Below are positions 8,292 to 18,629 of a DNA stretch of 64,000 nucleotides, piece by piece. The stretch's first letter is position 1, and the number at the start of each line of letters is the position of its first letter. The translations under genes and the position numbers were made by a program. The stretch comes from Enterobacter cloacae (GTDB lineage: Bacteria; Pseudomonadota; Gammaproteobacteria; Enterobacterales; Enterobacteriaceae). A model generated the notes under the pieces. That model was not told the DNA's origin and ran no database searches. It saw nothing but the letters and a program-made list of their open reading frames with translations. The DNA lies in assembly GCF_013375935.1 (NCBI RefSeq), contig NZ_CP056117.1:4340001-4404000 (forward strand), written 5' to 3'.

Positions 8292-9382
8292 TCCACGGTG
8301 ACCTTCGGTTCAACCGACAGCCCCAGCGGCAGCGGCCTGTTCGGATCCAGCCCTTTATCAATGACGATTTTCACCGGCACGCGCTGAACGATCTTCACAA
8401 AGTTACCGGTAGCGTTTTCCGACGGGAAGGCGGAGAAGCGCGAGCCGCTGCCCTGCTGGATGCTGTCGATGTGGCCTTCCAGCGCCATATCCGGCCAGGC
8501 ATCCACGGAGACGGTGACCCTATCTCCGGGCTTCATGCGCTCAAGCTGCGACTCCTTGAAGTTCGCCACTACCCACACGTTCGGGGACACCAGCGAGAAC
8601 AGCGCCGTGCCCGCCTGCACCAGCGTGCCGGGCTGCACGTTGCGTTTGGTCACAAAGCCGTCGAACGGGGCGCGGACTTCGGTATAAGAGAGGTTCAGGT
8701 TGGCGGTTTCCAGCTGCGCTCTGGCCTGGTCGACCTGCCGCTCGCGGGCTTCGACGTTGGTCTCCTGCTGGCGAATTTGCAGCTGAACCTGCTCCGCCAC
8801 CTCCAGCTGCGCCCGGGCGCTGGCAAGACCCGCCTGCGCGCTGCGCAGCTGGGCATTCGCGGAATCGATACTTTGCTGAGTGGTCGCGCGCGGGTCAACG
8901 CCGCGCTGGCGGCGATACTCCGCCTGCGCGTTCGCCATATCCGCCTGCGCTTTCAGCACCTGAGCCCTGGCTTCGTCGCGCTGGGCGGGATATTGCACCT
9001 TCGAGAGCGCCAGCTGCGCCTGAGCCTGATGCAGCTGAGCCTGCGCCAGCCCGAGCTCGGCCTTAGCCCGATCGCGCTGGGCGATGTTATCGCGAGGATC
9101 GATTACCACCAGCACGTCGCCTTTTTTCACGCGCTGGTTATCCCGCACGCGAAGCTCGGTAACGTAGCCCGCCGTTTTAGGGGCAATCGTCACCACGTCA
9201 CCGTCGGTAAAGGCGTCGTCGGTGGTCTCTTCGTTACGGGTCAAAAACCACCACACCAGCGCCACAATCACCATCACGATGACCACGATGCCAAGGATAA
9301 TTAACGGTTTTTTGCCCGGGCGCTTGCGCTCGTTATTATTGTTTTCCTGCTCGTCAGCAGGTGGGTTTTGATCTTCTGCCAT
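8288..9382 (-). CDS. HlyD/EmrA-like periplasmic adaptor
   Basis: 364 residues, first gene of the efflux operon. A Lys/Arg-rich cytoplasmic stretch (residues about 16-27) precedes a single transmembrane helix (about 28-47, LIILGIVVIVMVIVALVWWFL), followed by a biotinyl-lipoyl half-motif, a long alpha-helical hairpin rich in Ala/Gln/Arg (about 100-210), the second lipoyl half (LSYTEVRAPFDGFVTKRNVQPG) and a beta-barrel domain. This is the membrane fusion protein that joins the MFS exporter to the outer-membrane channel. The start is supported by AGGA upstream, and an imperfect 12-bp inverted repeat lies about 21-50 bp before it. Note that the coding strand is unusually rich in Ala/Gln codons. 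Confidence 0.92.
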   Translation of the reverse strand: MAEDQNPPADEQENNNNERKRPGKKPLIILGIVVIVMVIVALVWWFLTRNEETTDDAFTDGDVVTIAPKTAGYVTELRVRDNQRVKKGDVLVVIDPRDNIAQRDRAKAELGLAQAQLHQAQAQLALSKVQYPAQRDEARAQVLKAQADMANAQAEYRRQRGVDPRATTQQSIDSANAQLRSAQAGLASARAQLEVAEQVQLQIRQQETNVEARERQVDQARAQLETANLNLSYTEVRAPFDGFVTKRNVQPGTLVQAGTALFSLVSPNVWVVANFKESQLERMKPGDRVTVSVDAWPDMALEGHIDSIQQGSGSRFSAFPSENATGNFVKIVQRVPVKIVIDKGLDPNRPLPLGLSVEPKVTVE

Positions 9383-9402
9383 AGTTCAGCAACGGTCCTG
9401 TC

Positions 9403-9432
9403 AGTGAGCGGCATCACACTATGCCGTTCACT
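9403..9432. promoter_or_regulatory. Operator-like inverted repeat before the efflux operon
   Basis: AGTGAGCGGCAT is repeated inverted as ATGCCGTTCACT, 12-bp arms with one mismatch, separated by 6 bp, and lies 21 bp upstream of the adaptor start. It could be the binding site of a repressor (no regulator gene is adjacent) or the stem of a weak terminator for ybiR. Confidence 0.4.
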
Positions 9433-9483
9433 AAAGCTAGGACGTTGCTATACATTTGCCAGGAAAAACTGACAAATTGCGCA

Positions 9484-10593
9484 CTATATGAGAAGGAATA
9501 GTCCGAAACCGACCGCCGCTGACCAGAGCAGCATCGGGATTGACCAGAGATGGAAGCGCCACCAGATGCGGCGGTCGTTTGCCATACGCAGGGCGATCAG
9601 GTTCGCCAGCGAGCCGGGCAGCAGCCCAAAGCCACCGACGTTAACCGCCCAGGCCAGCAGCGCCGTAGGGGGAACATAGTTAAGCAGTAAAATGGTGGAC
9701 GGCACGTTGCTGATGACCTGCGAAAGACCAATCGCCGTCAGCCACAGCCCCGCCTGGGACAGGCCGCTGACGCCGTGAAGAACGCTCTGCAATACCGGGA
9801 GCTGGATCAGCAGATGCACATCGATAAACATCGCCATAAAGACCAGCAGCAGCGTCCAGTCAACGCTCACCAGCACCCGCCGGGCGAGGAACAGGAAACC
9901 GCACGCCACCAGCAGCGCGCCCGCCAGGGCCTGGTTTAGCTCCAGCGCGGTGAGGAAAACGATATACAGGCCGAGGCAGCTCCAGACCAGGCGCGGCTGC
10001 CACTGCGGGCCGGCCGTACCGCTGTGGTACTGCAGCGATTTATTAGGGAAGGCAAACCAGCAGACCACCAGTAGCGTCAGCACGATCGCCAGCGCCAGCG
10101 GCGCCATCCGCCAGGTAAAGGCGGTAAACGACAGGCCGGAGCGTCCCCACAGCAAAATGTTCTGCGGGTTTCCAATCGGCGTGAGCAGCGAGCCGGCGTT
10201 AACGGCCAGCGCTTCAAAAATGATCAGACGGGTCACCGGAATTTCGCACAGCTTACGCAACGTGAGCGTAAGCGGCACCACGATAAACAGCGCCACGTCG
10301 TTGGTCAGAAACGTCGACAGCAGCGCCGCCGAGAAGACCATAAACAGCGCCAGCCTGCGCTCGGTGGCAAAGCGGCGCACCATTTTGCGCCCCAGGACGT
10401 CGAAATAGCCGCTCAGCTCAACGCCCTTGGTGAGCATCATCAGCCCGCTCAGGGTGATGATGGTGCGCCAGTCAATGGCCGCAGGCCAGGCCTGCGGCGC
10501 AAAGGGCACAAACAGGCTGAGCCCGACGCCAATAATAAGCAGCAGATGGAAAAAGCGATCGCGTTTCAGGGCCTGCAGGCCGGGGATGTTCAT
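9484..10593 (-). CDS. ybiR: Putative anion transporter YbiR
   Basis: 369 residues with about 10-12 hydrophobic helices, matching YbiR of the SLC13/ArsB-NhaD (ion transporter) superfamily. Visible features are the internal repeat with [17 protein letters not shown] and [13 protein letters not shown], the Asn-rich hairpin motifs found in this superfamily, and [15 protein letters not shown]. The substrate is not established. The ATG overlaps the mntR stop (ATGA), so the two are translationally coupled, the same order as in E. coli. In E. coli, ldtB follows ybiR; here an efflux operon stands in its place. Confidence 0.85.
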   Translation of the reverse strand: MNIPGLQALKRDRFFHLLLIIGVGLSLFVPFAPQAWPAAIDWRTIITLSGLMMLTKGVELSGYFDVLGRKMVRRFATERRLALFMVFSAALLSTFLTNDVALFIVVPLTLTLRKLCEIPVTRLIIFEALAVNAGSLLTPIGNPQNILLWGRSGLSFTAFTWRMAPLALAIVLTLLVVCWFAFPNKSLQYHSGTAGPQWQPRLVWSCLGLYIVFLTALELNQALAGALLVACGFLFLARRVLVSVDWTLLLVFMAMFIDVHLLIQLPVLQSVLHGVSGLSQAGLWLTAIGLSQVISNVPSTILLLNYVPPTALLAWAVNVGGFGLLPGSLANLIALRMANDRRIWWRFHLWSIPMLLWSAAVGFGLFLLI

Positions 10594-11060
10594 TCAGCGG
10601 AGGGACCGTATTTGAGCGTAAATTCGCGGAACCGTACCAGCGTCTCTTCGCTGACGTGGTGCTCCATCCCTTCGGCATCCCGACGGGCAATTTCCGGGCT
10701 CACGCCCAGCACCAGTAAAAAATTCTCGACGATCTGATGGCGCTCGCGGCTCTCCTGCGCCAGCTTTTCGCCTTCAGCGGTGAGGAACACCCCGCGCCAC
10801 GGGATCATCTCGATCAGCCCTACCGACGCCAGACGTTTTAACATTTTGGCAACCGTTGGCTGTGAAACGCCCAGACGTGCGGCCATATCCACCTGACGCG
10901 CTTCCCCGACTTCACGAATCAGGTCGGAGATCAGCTCAACATAATCATCAATCAGCTCCCGGCGGTGCGCCTCACGCACCTGACGAAACCCTTCCACATG
11001 CTCTTCAACGTTCACCAGTTGCGTCGTTTTTTTAGTTGGCTTACCTGCGCGACGGTTCAT
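10590..11060 (-). CDS. mntR: Manganese-responsive regulator MntR
   Basis: 156 residues, close to the 155 of E. coli MntR. DtxR/MntR-family protein: an N-terminal winged helix ([21 protein letters not shown], about residues 55-76) then a dimerisation and metal-binding domain with [11 protein letters not shown], which carries His/Glu metal ligands. With bound Mn(II) it represses manganese import (mntH) and mntS and activates mntP. Divergently placed from mntS, with a MntR-box-like palindrome between them. The gene continues into ybiR with a 4-bp overlap. Confidence 0.95.
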   Translation of the reverse strand: MNRRAGKPTKKTTQLVNVEEHVEGFRQVREAHRRELIDDYVELISDLIREVGEARQVDMAARLGVSQPTVAKMLKRLASVGLIEMIPWRGVFLTAEGEKLAQESRERHQIVENFLLVLGVSPEIARRDAEGMEHHVSEETLVRFREFTLKYGPSAE

Positions 11061-11168
11061 TGTGCTTCCTCAATGGGGTTGACGCTTCCAGCGCCCTGTA
11101 ACGGAGCGCACATTGTAAACCATAGCTCTACAAGCACAAAAAATTAACGAATTAGCCATAGCTATACA

Positions 11169-11186
11169 ATATAGCCTGTGCTATAT
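11169..11186. promoter_or_regulatory. MntR-box-like palindrome upstream of mntS
   Basis: ATATAGCCTGTGCTATAT is a perfect palindrome with 7-bp arms and a 4-bp centre. It shares the ATAGC/GCTAT core of known MntR sites and lies 58 bp before mntS. Nearby CATAGCT at 11157-11163 gives a possible additional half-site. E. coli mntS is repressed by Mn-MntR at the equivalent place. Confidence 0.7.
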
Positions 11187-11243
11187 CTGTATGTAATGCA
11201 GTCACCCTTCACGGATCGAAGGGATCAAAAATCAGGAGGTCTT

Positions 11244-11372
11244 ATGAACGAATTCAAGAGGTGTATGACCGTGTTTACCCACTCTCCCTTCAAAGTGCGC
11301 TTAATGCTGTTGAACATGCTGTGCGATATGTTTAACAACAAACCGCACCAGGACGACAAATCCTCCCACTAA
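11244..11372 (+). CDS. mntS: Small manganese regulatory protein MntS
   Basis: 42 residues beginning MNEFKRCMTVFTHSPF, near-identical in pattern to the E. coli MntS small protein (42 residues), including the central VRLMLLNMLCDM segment. A strong AGGAGGT lies 6 nt before the ATG. MntS is made when manganese is scarce; it raises the available Mn(II) pool, apparently by blocking the MntP exporter. The E. coli locus was once annotated as the small RNA rybA, so the transcript may also have been counted as ncRNA. The open frame extends 66 nt further upstream, but without a start signal. Confidence 0.93.
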   Translation: MNEFKRCMTVFTHSPFKVRLMLLNMLCDMFNNKPHQDDKSSH

Positions 11373-11640
11373 GCGGCGTCGCGGCACGCCGCTTCATTTT
11401 CCCTTCACGCTTTCCCTGTAAACGGCCAATTCCCGATTATTTTTGCGGATTTGCAGCCCCCTTCGCAAAACATCTGTTTAGCAACTGTTGACCTTAATTC
11501 ACGCTCGCACTATCTTCTTGCAGCCCTGCACAATTTGCGGCTCGCTGAAGCGGACCTCGCATTCCCTTTCCACGCACTGTCCGGCAGGCTTTGACCCTTG
11601 GCGCCAGGGTGAGCACATGGCGTTTTCGTGATAGTGATCT

Positions 11641-13224
11641 ATGAACGTAACCCTGATTGATACGCTTGTTACCCGCAGCCGGGCCTTAAGCCCGTGGACG
11701 GGATTCTATTTTTTGCAGTCGCTGCTGATTAACTTTGCGCTTGGCTACCCCTTCAGTCTGCTTTATGCCGTCGCGTTCACCTGCATCCTGCACCTGCTGT
11801 GGCGAAGCGCACCGCGCGTGCAGAAAGTGCTTCTGGGTCTCTGCTCCCTGGTCGCCGCGGCCTATTTCCCGTTTGGCCAGGCGTATGGCGCGCCAAACTT
11901 TAATACCCTGCTGGCGCTGCACTCCACCAATATGGAAGAGTCCACGGAGATCCTGACGATCTTCCCGTGGTACAGCTACGTCGTTGGCCTTTTTATTTTT
12001 GCCCTTGGGGTGATTGCGGTTCGCCGTAAGCCGGATGCGAGAAAGGCGTGGGGTAAAATTGAAAGCCTGTGCCTGGCCTTCAGCGTGGTGACGTTTTTTG
12101 TCGCGCCGGTACAAAACCTGGCCTGGGGCGGCGTGTTTAAGCTTAAAGATACCGGGTATCCGGTGTTTCGCTTCGTCAAGGACGTGGTGGTCAATAACGA
12201 GGAAGTGCTCGACGAGCAGGCGCGCATGGCCGAGCTTTCCACGATGAAAGATACCTGGAACGTGCTGGCGGTGAAGCCGAAGTACCACACCTACGTCGTG
12301 GTGATCGGCGAAAGCGCGCGTCGCGATGCGCTTGGCGCGTTTGGCGGCCACTGGGACAACACGCCGTTTGCCAGCACCGTCAACGGCACGCTGTTTACCG
12401 ACTACGTTGCCGCCAGCGGCTCGACGCAGAAATCCCTCGGCCTGACGCTTAACCGCGTGGTGGATGGCAAACCGCAGTTTCAGGATAATTTTGTCACGCT
12501 GGCTAACCGCGCCAGTTTCCAGACCTGGTGGTTCTCAAATCAGGGACAGATTGGTGAATACGATACCGCTATTGCCAGCATCGCGAAGCGTGCCGACGAG
12601 GTGCAGTTCCTGAAGAGCGGTGACTTTGAAGCGGATAAAAATACCAAAGATGAAGCGCTGCTGAAGATGACGGCGCAGGTTTTTGCCACCCAGCGCACCC
12701 AGCCGCAGCTGATTGTCCTGCATCTGATGGGGTCCCATCCGCAGGCCTGCGACCGCACGCAGGGTAAGTACGCCGACTTTGTGCAGTCGAAAGAGACCTC
12801 CTGCTACCTCTACACCATGACGCAAACCGACGATCTGCTCAGCAAGCTGTACGCGCAGCTGCGCAACAGCGGCGACAGCTTCTCCATGGTCTATTTCTCA
12901 GACCGCGGCCTGGCGTTTAAGGAGCGCGGCAAAGAGGTGCAGTATCTGGCGCACGATGATAAATTCCAGCAGAACTTCCAGGTGCCGTTCATGGTGCTGT
13001 CGAGCGATGACAAAACGCATCGCATCATTAAGGCACGCCGTTCCGCCAACGACTTCCTGAAATTCTTCTCACAGTGGACGGGCATTAAGGCGAAGGAGAT
13101 AAAAAATGATTACCCGTTTATCTCCGGGAAGAAGGGTCCGCCAGTTTACATTACCAACTTCAGGTTACAGAAAGTTGACTATAACCATCTGGGGACGGAT
13201 ATTTTCGATATTAAGAGCAAGTGA
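11641..13224 (+). CDS. opgE: Phosphoethanolamine transferase OpgE, with altered metal motif
   Basis: 527 residues, the same length as E. coli OpgE (YbiP). Inner-membrane enzyme that adds phosphoethanolamine to osmoregulated periplasmic glucans. N-terminal membrane helices occupy roughly residues 1-150; the periplasmic sulfatase-like domain follows with VVVIGESARRDALGAFGG (metal Glu), SGSTQKSLGLTLNR (nucleophile Thr region) and VLHLMGSHP. The usual DHG metal-binding motif reads YFSDRGLAF at about residues 418-426: His is replaced by Arg, a one-base change (CAC or CAT to CGC). This residue coordinates zinc in related EptA enzymes, so activity may be lost. Everything else looks intact. The start has only a weak ribosome site, but its N-terminus matches the family. 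Confidence 0.93.
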   Translation: MNVTLIDTLVTRSRALSPWTGFYFLQSLLINFALGYPFSLLYAVAFTCILHLLWRSAPRVQKVLLGLCSLVAAAYFPFGQAYGAPNFNTLLALHSTNMEESTEILTIFPWYSYVVGLFIFALGVIAVRRKPDARKAWGKIESLCLAFSVVTFFVAPVQNLAWGGVFKLKDTGYPVFRFVKDVVVNNEEVLDEQARMAELSTMKDTWNVLAVKPKYHTYVVVIGESARRDALGAFGGHWDNTPFASTVNGTLFTDYVAASGSTQKSLGLTLNRVVDGKPQFQDNFVTLANRASFQTWWFSNQGQIGEYDTAIASIAKRADEVQFLKSGDFEADKNTKDEALLKMTAQVFATQRTQPQLIVLHLMGSHPQACDRTQGKYADFVQSKETSCYLYTMTQTDDLLSKLYAQLRNSGDSFSMVYFSDRGLAFKERGKEVQYLAHDDKFQQNFQVPFMVLSSDDKTHRIIKARRSANDFLKFFSQWTGIKAKEIKNDYPFISGKKGPPVYITNFRLQKVDYNHLGTDIFDIKSK

Positions 13225-13274
13225 TCTCCGCTGACTCGGGCGGCCTGTTGCCCTCACCCGCGGGGAACGAACGT

Positions 13275-13304
13275 AAAAAACGGCAATCATGGATTGCCGT
13301 TTTG
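13275..13304 (+). terminator. Rho-independent terminator after opgE
   Basis: CGGCAATC ATG GATTGCCG hairpin flanked by A runs and T runs; can work in both directions. Confidence 0.85.
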
Positions 13305-13317
13305 CTTTAAGCTTCTC

Positions 13318-13350
13318 AAAAAAAATCCGCCACAAGGGGCGGATTTTTTA
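13318..13350 (-). terminator. Rho-independent terminator after ompX
   Basis: AAAAATCCGCC, loop, GGCGGATTTTTT hairpin 18 bp past the leftward ompX stop, with a U tract in the ompX direction. Confidence 0.88.
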
Positions 13351-13367
13351 CTGGCTCACCGAAGTGA

Positions 13368-13886
13368 TTAGAAGCGGTAACCTACGCCCGCGATCCAGGT
13401 GCCAACGTCAACGTTGCGGATACGGCTCTGCTCATAGGAGAAGTCCAGAGCAACGTTTTCGATTGGGTTGAACTGCATACCTGCGCCATAGGAGAAACCG
13501 TAGTCGCTGTTGCTAGCAGTACGGTTCAGACCCTGGTTTTCGGTCTGCTGGAATTTACCGTAGCCAACACCTACAACACCGTAGATGCTTGCCCAGTCAT
13601 TCAGGCGGTAAGCAGGACCCGCGGTGATGCCGTAGTACTGACCTTTATTGTAAGAGCCATTTTCAGTACGATCTTTCTCGGTGTAGGTGAAAGAACCGAT
13701 CACGCCCAGCGGGTTGTTGTCTTGCTCGTAACGGTACTTCAGGTTGAAACCGTTGGTTTTGTTCATCACGCCCTGCATATCGCTCTGAGCGTAACCACCA
13801 GTTACAGTTGAAGTTGCCGCTACAGCGGTACCTGCGGAAACAGCCAGAACAGCTGCCAGTGCTGAAAGACATGCAATTTTTTTCAT
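13368..13886 (-). CDS. ompX: Outer-membrane protein OmpX
   Basis: 172 residues. ATG at 13886 (MKKIACLSALAAVLAVSAG) with GAGGT upstream; signal peptide cleaved after AVAA at about residue 23. The mature protein is a small eight-stranded beta-barrel of the Ail/Lom family with the conserved NLKYRYEQDNNPLGVIGSFTYTEK and the terminal aromatic residue (VGYRF) required for outer-membrane assembly. OmpX-family proteins take part in adhesion and complement interaction; OmpX is also regulated by sRNAs (CyaR, MicA) in E. coli. Convergent with opgE. Confidence 0.96.
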   Translation of the reverse strand: MKKIACLSALAAVLAVSAGTAVAATSTVTGGYAQSDMQGVMNKTNGFNLKYRYEQDNNPLGVIGSFTYTEKDRTENGSYNKGQYYGITAGPAYRLNDWASIYGVVGVGYGKFQQTENQGLNRTASNSDYGFSYGAGMQFNPIENVALDFSYEQSRIRNVDVGTWIAGVGYRF

Positions 13887-14240
13887 AACCACCTCAAATG
13901 TGCTTCAAGTAAGTCCGTAAGTTTTAAATATATCAAAAAATTCTGTGAAACTCTTTGTTCTTCACGATGTCTAATGAGACCTTTCCTGTAACAGAACATT
14001 TCCAGAAGGCTCTATCTTGTTAAAATAACTCCAGATTTTCACCTTTTAACGCTAATAGTGCGCGCCATCGCCGTTACATTCATCCAGATTATTCCTAATC
14101 TTTCAGGCGATAAAATCATCAACCTTTCCTCATTTTACGGATTTTCCCTGGTTTTTTTTCAACAGTAGCTCAACCGTTGCAGCTTATTTCCATTACACTG
14201 CCACTTTTACCTCATTTGACATAAATTGACAGGAGAAAGG
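13887..14240. other. Divergent promoter region ompX-rhtA
   Basis: 354 bp without a gene; AT-rich near ompX. It must hold the leftward ompX promoter and the rightward rhtA promoter. Beyond the rhtA ribosome site (AGGAGAAAGG at 14231-14240) I could not assign a site with certainty. Confidence 0.5.
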
Positions 14241-15128
14241 ATGCCTGGTTTACCCCGCAAGTCTTCGGTCTGGATGCCGGTTGTAGTCATACTTATCGCG
14301 ATGATGTCCATTCAGAGTGGCGCGTCGCTGGCGAAATCCCTCTTTCCGCTGGTCGGTGCGCCGGGCGTCACGGCGCTGCGCATCGCGTTAGGCACCCTGA
14401 TCCTCGTGGTTATCTTTAAGCCCTGGCGGTTACGCTTTAAAAAGGAGCAGCGGCTGCCCCTGCTCTTTTATGGGCTGGCGCTGGGAGGGATGAACTATAT
14501 GTTCTATCTCTCAATTCAGACCATCCCGCTGGGGATCGCGGTTGCGCTTGAATTTACCGGCCCGCTGGCCGTCGCCCTCTTCTCTTCCCGTCGTCCGGTA
14601 GACTTTATCTGGGTGATCCTTGCCGTGCTGGGGCTATGGTTCCTGCTGCCGCTGGGTCAAAGCGTGTCGCAAGTCGATTTAACGGGTGCCGCTCTGGCGC
14701 TGGGCGCAGGGGCGTGCTGGGCGGTTTACATACTAACCGGCCAGCGTGCAGGTGAAGAACACGGTCCGGCGACGGTCGCGTTAGGGTCGCTGATTGCCGC
14801 CATCATTTTTGTTCCGCTTGGCATGGCGCAGGCCACGGACTCAATATGGCAGTGGTCCATCCTGCCGGTGGGGCTGGCGGTCGCTATCCTCTCTACGGCG
14901 CTGCCCTACTCTCTGGAGATGATCGCCCTGACGCGCCTGCCCACGCGCATTTTCGGCACCCTGATGAGCATGGAACCCGCCCTGGCCGCCGTTTCGGGAA
15001 TGATTTTCCTCGGCGAAACCCTGACGCTGGTGCAAACGCTGGCGCTCTGCTCCATTATTGCGGCATCAATGGGCTCCACGCTGACCATGCGTCCAGAACC
15101 TAAGGTTCAAAAAATCGACCTCGGCTAA
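14241..15128 (+). CDS. rhtA: Threonine/homoserine exporter RhtA
   Basis: 295 residues. ATG at 14241 (MPGLPRKSSVW) directly after AGGAGAAAGG; the open frame begins 15 nt earlier, but this start matches E. coli RhtA. Ten transmembrane helices with two EamA repeats (drug/metabolite transporter superfamily). Inner-membrane exporter of threonine, homoserine and some amino-acid analogues. Followed within 5 bp by a perfect 14-bp inverted repeat, and then the dps promoter region. Confidence 0.95.
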   Translation: MPGLPRKSSVWMPVVVILIAMMSIQSGASLAKSLFPLVGAPGVTALRIALGTLILVVIFKPWRLRFKKEQRLPLLFYGLALGGMNYMFYLSIQTIPLGIAVALEFTGPLAVALFSSRRPVDFIWVILAVLGLWFLLPLGQSVSQVDLTGAALALGAGACWAVYILTGQRAGEEHGPATVALGSLIAAIIFVPLGMAQATDSIWQWSILPVGLAVAILSTALPYSLEMIALTRLPTRIFGTLMSMEPALAAVSGMIFLGETLTLVQTLALCSIIAASMGSTLTMRPEPKVQKIDLG

Positions 15129-15133
15129 CCCCT

Positions 15134-15169
15134 TATATTCTGCATGGTTCATCCGCCATGCAGAATATA
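15134..15169. repeat. Perfect 14-bp inverted repeat after rhtA
   Basis: TATATTCTGCATGG and its exact reverse complement are separated by 8 nt, starting 5 bp past the rhtA stop. It forms a long stem but has no following U tract, so it may be a transcript-end or RNA-stability hairpin rather than a classical terminator. Confidence 0.7.
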
Positions 15170-15374
15170 CGCCGAATCCGTTCGCCCAAATACTTTCTTA
15201 CAAAGTCGCCTTTATTGCTGAAATATGTCACCCGCCCGCCTTGCCAGAGGATAAATTAAGATTGATCTGCATCAATTTTTATAGATTCCTTTTATTTCAA
15301 CTAGTTAATAATACAACCATCCTTTCGCTATTAAACCGATAGGCAGCGCCAAACCGCAGAGAAAAAATCCGGTG

Positions 15375-15382
15375 CTATACTT
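15375..15382 (+). promoter_or_regulatory. dps promoter -10 element
   Basis: CTATACTT, 46 bp before the dps start, in a context matching the E. coli dps promoter from memory (followed by GGGACAtaAcATCAAGAGGA-like leader). E. coli uses this promoter with sigma-S plus IHF in stationary phase and with OxyR plus sigma-70 under peroxide stress. Confidence 0.65.
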
Positions 15383-15392
15383 AGTTCCGTAA

Positions 15393-15932
<540 letters not shown>

Positions 15933-15953
15933 TCCCTGCGGATTATCTGAATA

Positions 15954-15977
15954 GCCCTCGCCCCTGGCGGGGGTTTT
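15954..15977 (+). terminator. Terminator after dps
   Basis: CCCTCGCC/GGCGGGGG hairpin followed by TTTT, 22 bp past the dps stop. Confidence 0.75.
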
Positions 15978-16121
15978 GCACATTTATGGTGCGCACTTTT
16001 GGGCGAAACGGCCGCAAAAGTGAATAAAATGTAATAATCACCTCACACAACCGTTAACGGAAGATTGTTTTTCCGTCAGATTCTGCGCTAAATACCTCCC
16101 TGTCGGAAGCCCCTAACGAAG

Positions 16122-16151
16122 TGCACCAAAACGGTGCTCCATTCTGGTGCA
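16122..16151 (+). promoter_or_regulatory. Two overlapping NtrC enhancer sites for glnHPQ
   Basis: TGCACCAAAACGGTGCT at 16122-16138 and TGCTCCATTCTGGTGCA at 16135-16151 each fit the NtrC dyad TGCACCA-N3-TGGTGCA with one or two mismatches, and share the central half-site. They lie about 75-100 bp upstream of the sigma-54 promoter, as in E. coli glnH. Confidence 0.85.
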
Positions 16152-16221
16152 ACAAAACAGGATTGCCACGCTTATTGTGCAATGCGTGACATCATCTCCT
16201 TTGCAAAACAACAGGTTGTAA

Positions 16222-17037
<816 letters not shown>

Positions 17038-17062
17038 TTTTACCTGATCTCAGGTTTGTAAC

Positions 17063-17093
17063 GCCCGGTGGCGCCCACGCTTGCCGGGCCTAC
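17063..17093. repeat. REP-type palindrome between glnH and glnP
   Basis: GCCCGGTGGCGCCCACGC followed by TTGCCGGGCCTAC, a REP (palindromic unit) element. Lying after the binding-protein gene, it can stabilise the upstream mRNA so that GlnH is made in excess over GlnPQ, as described for malE-malF. Confidence 0.8.
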
Positions 17094-17130
17094 GTTTTTT
17101 GTTTTTCACCACGGTATACAGGAATACATC

Positions 17131-17790
17131 ATGCAGTTTGACTGGAGCGCCATCTGGCCTGCCATTCCTCTCTTGCTTGAAGGCGCCAAAATGACCCTAT
17201 GGATCTCAGTCCTTGGTCTGGTTGGCGGGTTGATTATCGGTCTGGTGGCCGGTTTCGCTCGCACCTACGGCGGCTGGATTGCAAACCACATCGCACTGGT
17301 TTTCATCGAAGTGATCCGCGGCACCCCGATTGTGGTGCAGGTGATGTTTATCTACTTCGCCCTGCCAATGGCATTCACCGACCTGCGCATTGACCCGTTC
17401 AGCGCCGCCGTTGTGACCATAATGATCAACTCAGGTGCCTACATTGCGGAAATCACCCGCGGTGCGGTGCTGTCGATTCATAAAGGCTTCAGCGAAGCCG
17501 GCCTGGCGCTAGGCCTTTCACGTCGCGAAACGATCCGTCACGTGATCCTGCCGCTGGCGCTGCGCCGCATGCTGCCACCGCTGGGCAACCAGTGGATCAT
17601 CAGTATCAAAGACACCTCGCTGTTCATTGTAATCGGCGTTGCCGAGCTGACCCGCCAGGGCCAGGAGATCATTGCGGGTAACTTCCGCGCCCTGGAAATC
17701 TGGAGTGCGGTCGCCGTTGTTTATCTGATTATCACGCTTGTCCTGAGCTTTGTTCTGCGTCGTCTTGAAAGAAGGATGAAAATCCTGTGA
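17131..17790 (+). CDS. glnP: Glutamine ABC permease GlnP
   Basis: 219 residues, the same length as in E. coli; ATG at 17131 ([13 protein letters not shown]). About five transmembrane helices, HisM/GlnP family, with the EAA loop ([26 protein letters not shown]) that docks on the ATPase. A homodimer forms the inner-membrane channel of the glutamine importer. Its stop overlaps the glnQ GTG start by 4 bp. Confidence 0.97.
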   Translation: MQFDWSAIWPAIPLLLEGAKMTLWISVLGLVGGLIIGLVAGFARTYGGWIANHIALVFIEVIRGTPIVVQVMFIYFALPMAFTDLRIDPFSAAVVTIMINSGAYIAEITRGAVLSIHKGFSEAGLALGLSRRETIRHVILPLALRRMLPPLGNQWIISIKDTSLFIVIGVAELTRQGQEIIAGNFRALEIWSAVAVVYLIITLVLSFVLRRLERRMKIL

Positions 17791-18509
17791 TTGAATTTAA
17801 AAACGTTTCCAAGCACTTTGGCCCAACCCAGGTGCTGCACAATATTGATTTGAACATCAGGCAGGGTGAAGTGGTGGTCATTATCGGGCCGTCCGGCTCC
17901 GGTAAATCCACCCTGCTGCGCTGCATTAACAAGCTCGAAGAGATCACCAGCGGCGATTTAATCGTCGATGGTCTGAAGGTTAACGATCCGAAAGTGGACG
18001 AGCGCCTGATCCGCCAGGAAGCGGGCATGGTGTTCCAGCAGTTCTACCTGTTCCCGCACCTGACGGCGCTGGAAAACGTGATGTTCGGTCCGCTGCGCGT
18101 GCGCGGAGCCAGCAAAGCGGCGGCCGAAACGCTGGCCAAAGATCTGCTGGCAAAAGTGGGCCTGGCGGAGCGTGCCCATCACTATCCTTCCGAGCTGTCC
18201 GGCGGCCAGCAGCAGCGCGTGGCGATTGCCCGAGCGCTGGCGGTGAAGCCAAAAATGATGCTGTTTGATGAGCCAACCTCCGCACTCGACCCGGAGCTGC
18301 GTCACGAGGTGCTTAAGGTCATGCAGGATCTGGCGGAAGAAGGCATGACGATGGTTATCGTTACCCACGAAATCGGCTTTGCCGAAAAGGTGGCGTCCCG
18401 TCTGATCTTCATTGATAAAGGCCGTATCGCGGAAGACGGAAATCCGCAGGCGCTGATCGCGAACCCGCCAAGCCAGCGCCTCCAGGAATTCCTTCAGCAC
18501 GTCTCCTGA
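17787..18509 (+). CDS. glnQ: Glutamine ABC ATPase GlnQ
   Basis: 240 residues, starting with GTG at 17787 (as in E. coli) and overlapping glnP by 4 bp. Complete ABC ATPase: Walker [10 protein letters not shown] at about residues 32-40, Q-loop FQQF, signature LSGGQQQR, Walker [14 protein letters not shown]-loop VTHE. It powers glutamine import with GlnH and GlnP. Followed by a strong terminator. Confidence 0.98.
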   Translation: MIEFKNVSKHFGPTQVLHNIDLNIRQGEVVVIIGPSGSGKSTLLRCINKLEEITSGDLIVDGLKVNDPKVDERLIRQEAGMVFQQFYLFPHLTALENVMFGPLRVRGASKAAAETLAKDLLAKVGLAERAHHYPSELSGGQQQRVAIARALAVKPKMMLFDEPTSALDPELRHEVLKVMQDLAEEGMTMVIVTHEIGFAEKVASRLIFIDKGRIAEDGNPQALIANPPSQRLQEFLQHVS

Positions 18510-18521
18510 CAGCAGTACGCT

Positions 18522-18546
18522 AAGCCGGGCTTGCCCGGCTTTTTTA
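18522..18546 (+). terminator. Terminator after glnQ
   Basis: AAGCCGGGC/GCCCGGCTT hairpin with TTTTTT, 13 bp past the stop. Confidence 0.92.
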
Positions 18547-18629
18547 CGCCGGATTGTTCCCAAAAACTCCCCTCCGCTTCTCGCCCTCTATACTTATCAT
18601 TTTGCACGATATTTTTGTCGGAGGACGCC

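Noticed and set aside
11178-11243. Upstream extension of mntS
   Set aside because: Contains the MntR-box-like palindrome; the strong AGGAGGT and conserved N-terminus fix the start at 11244.
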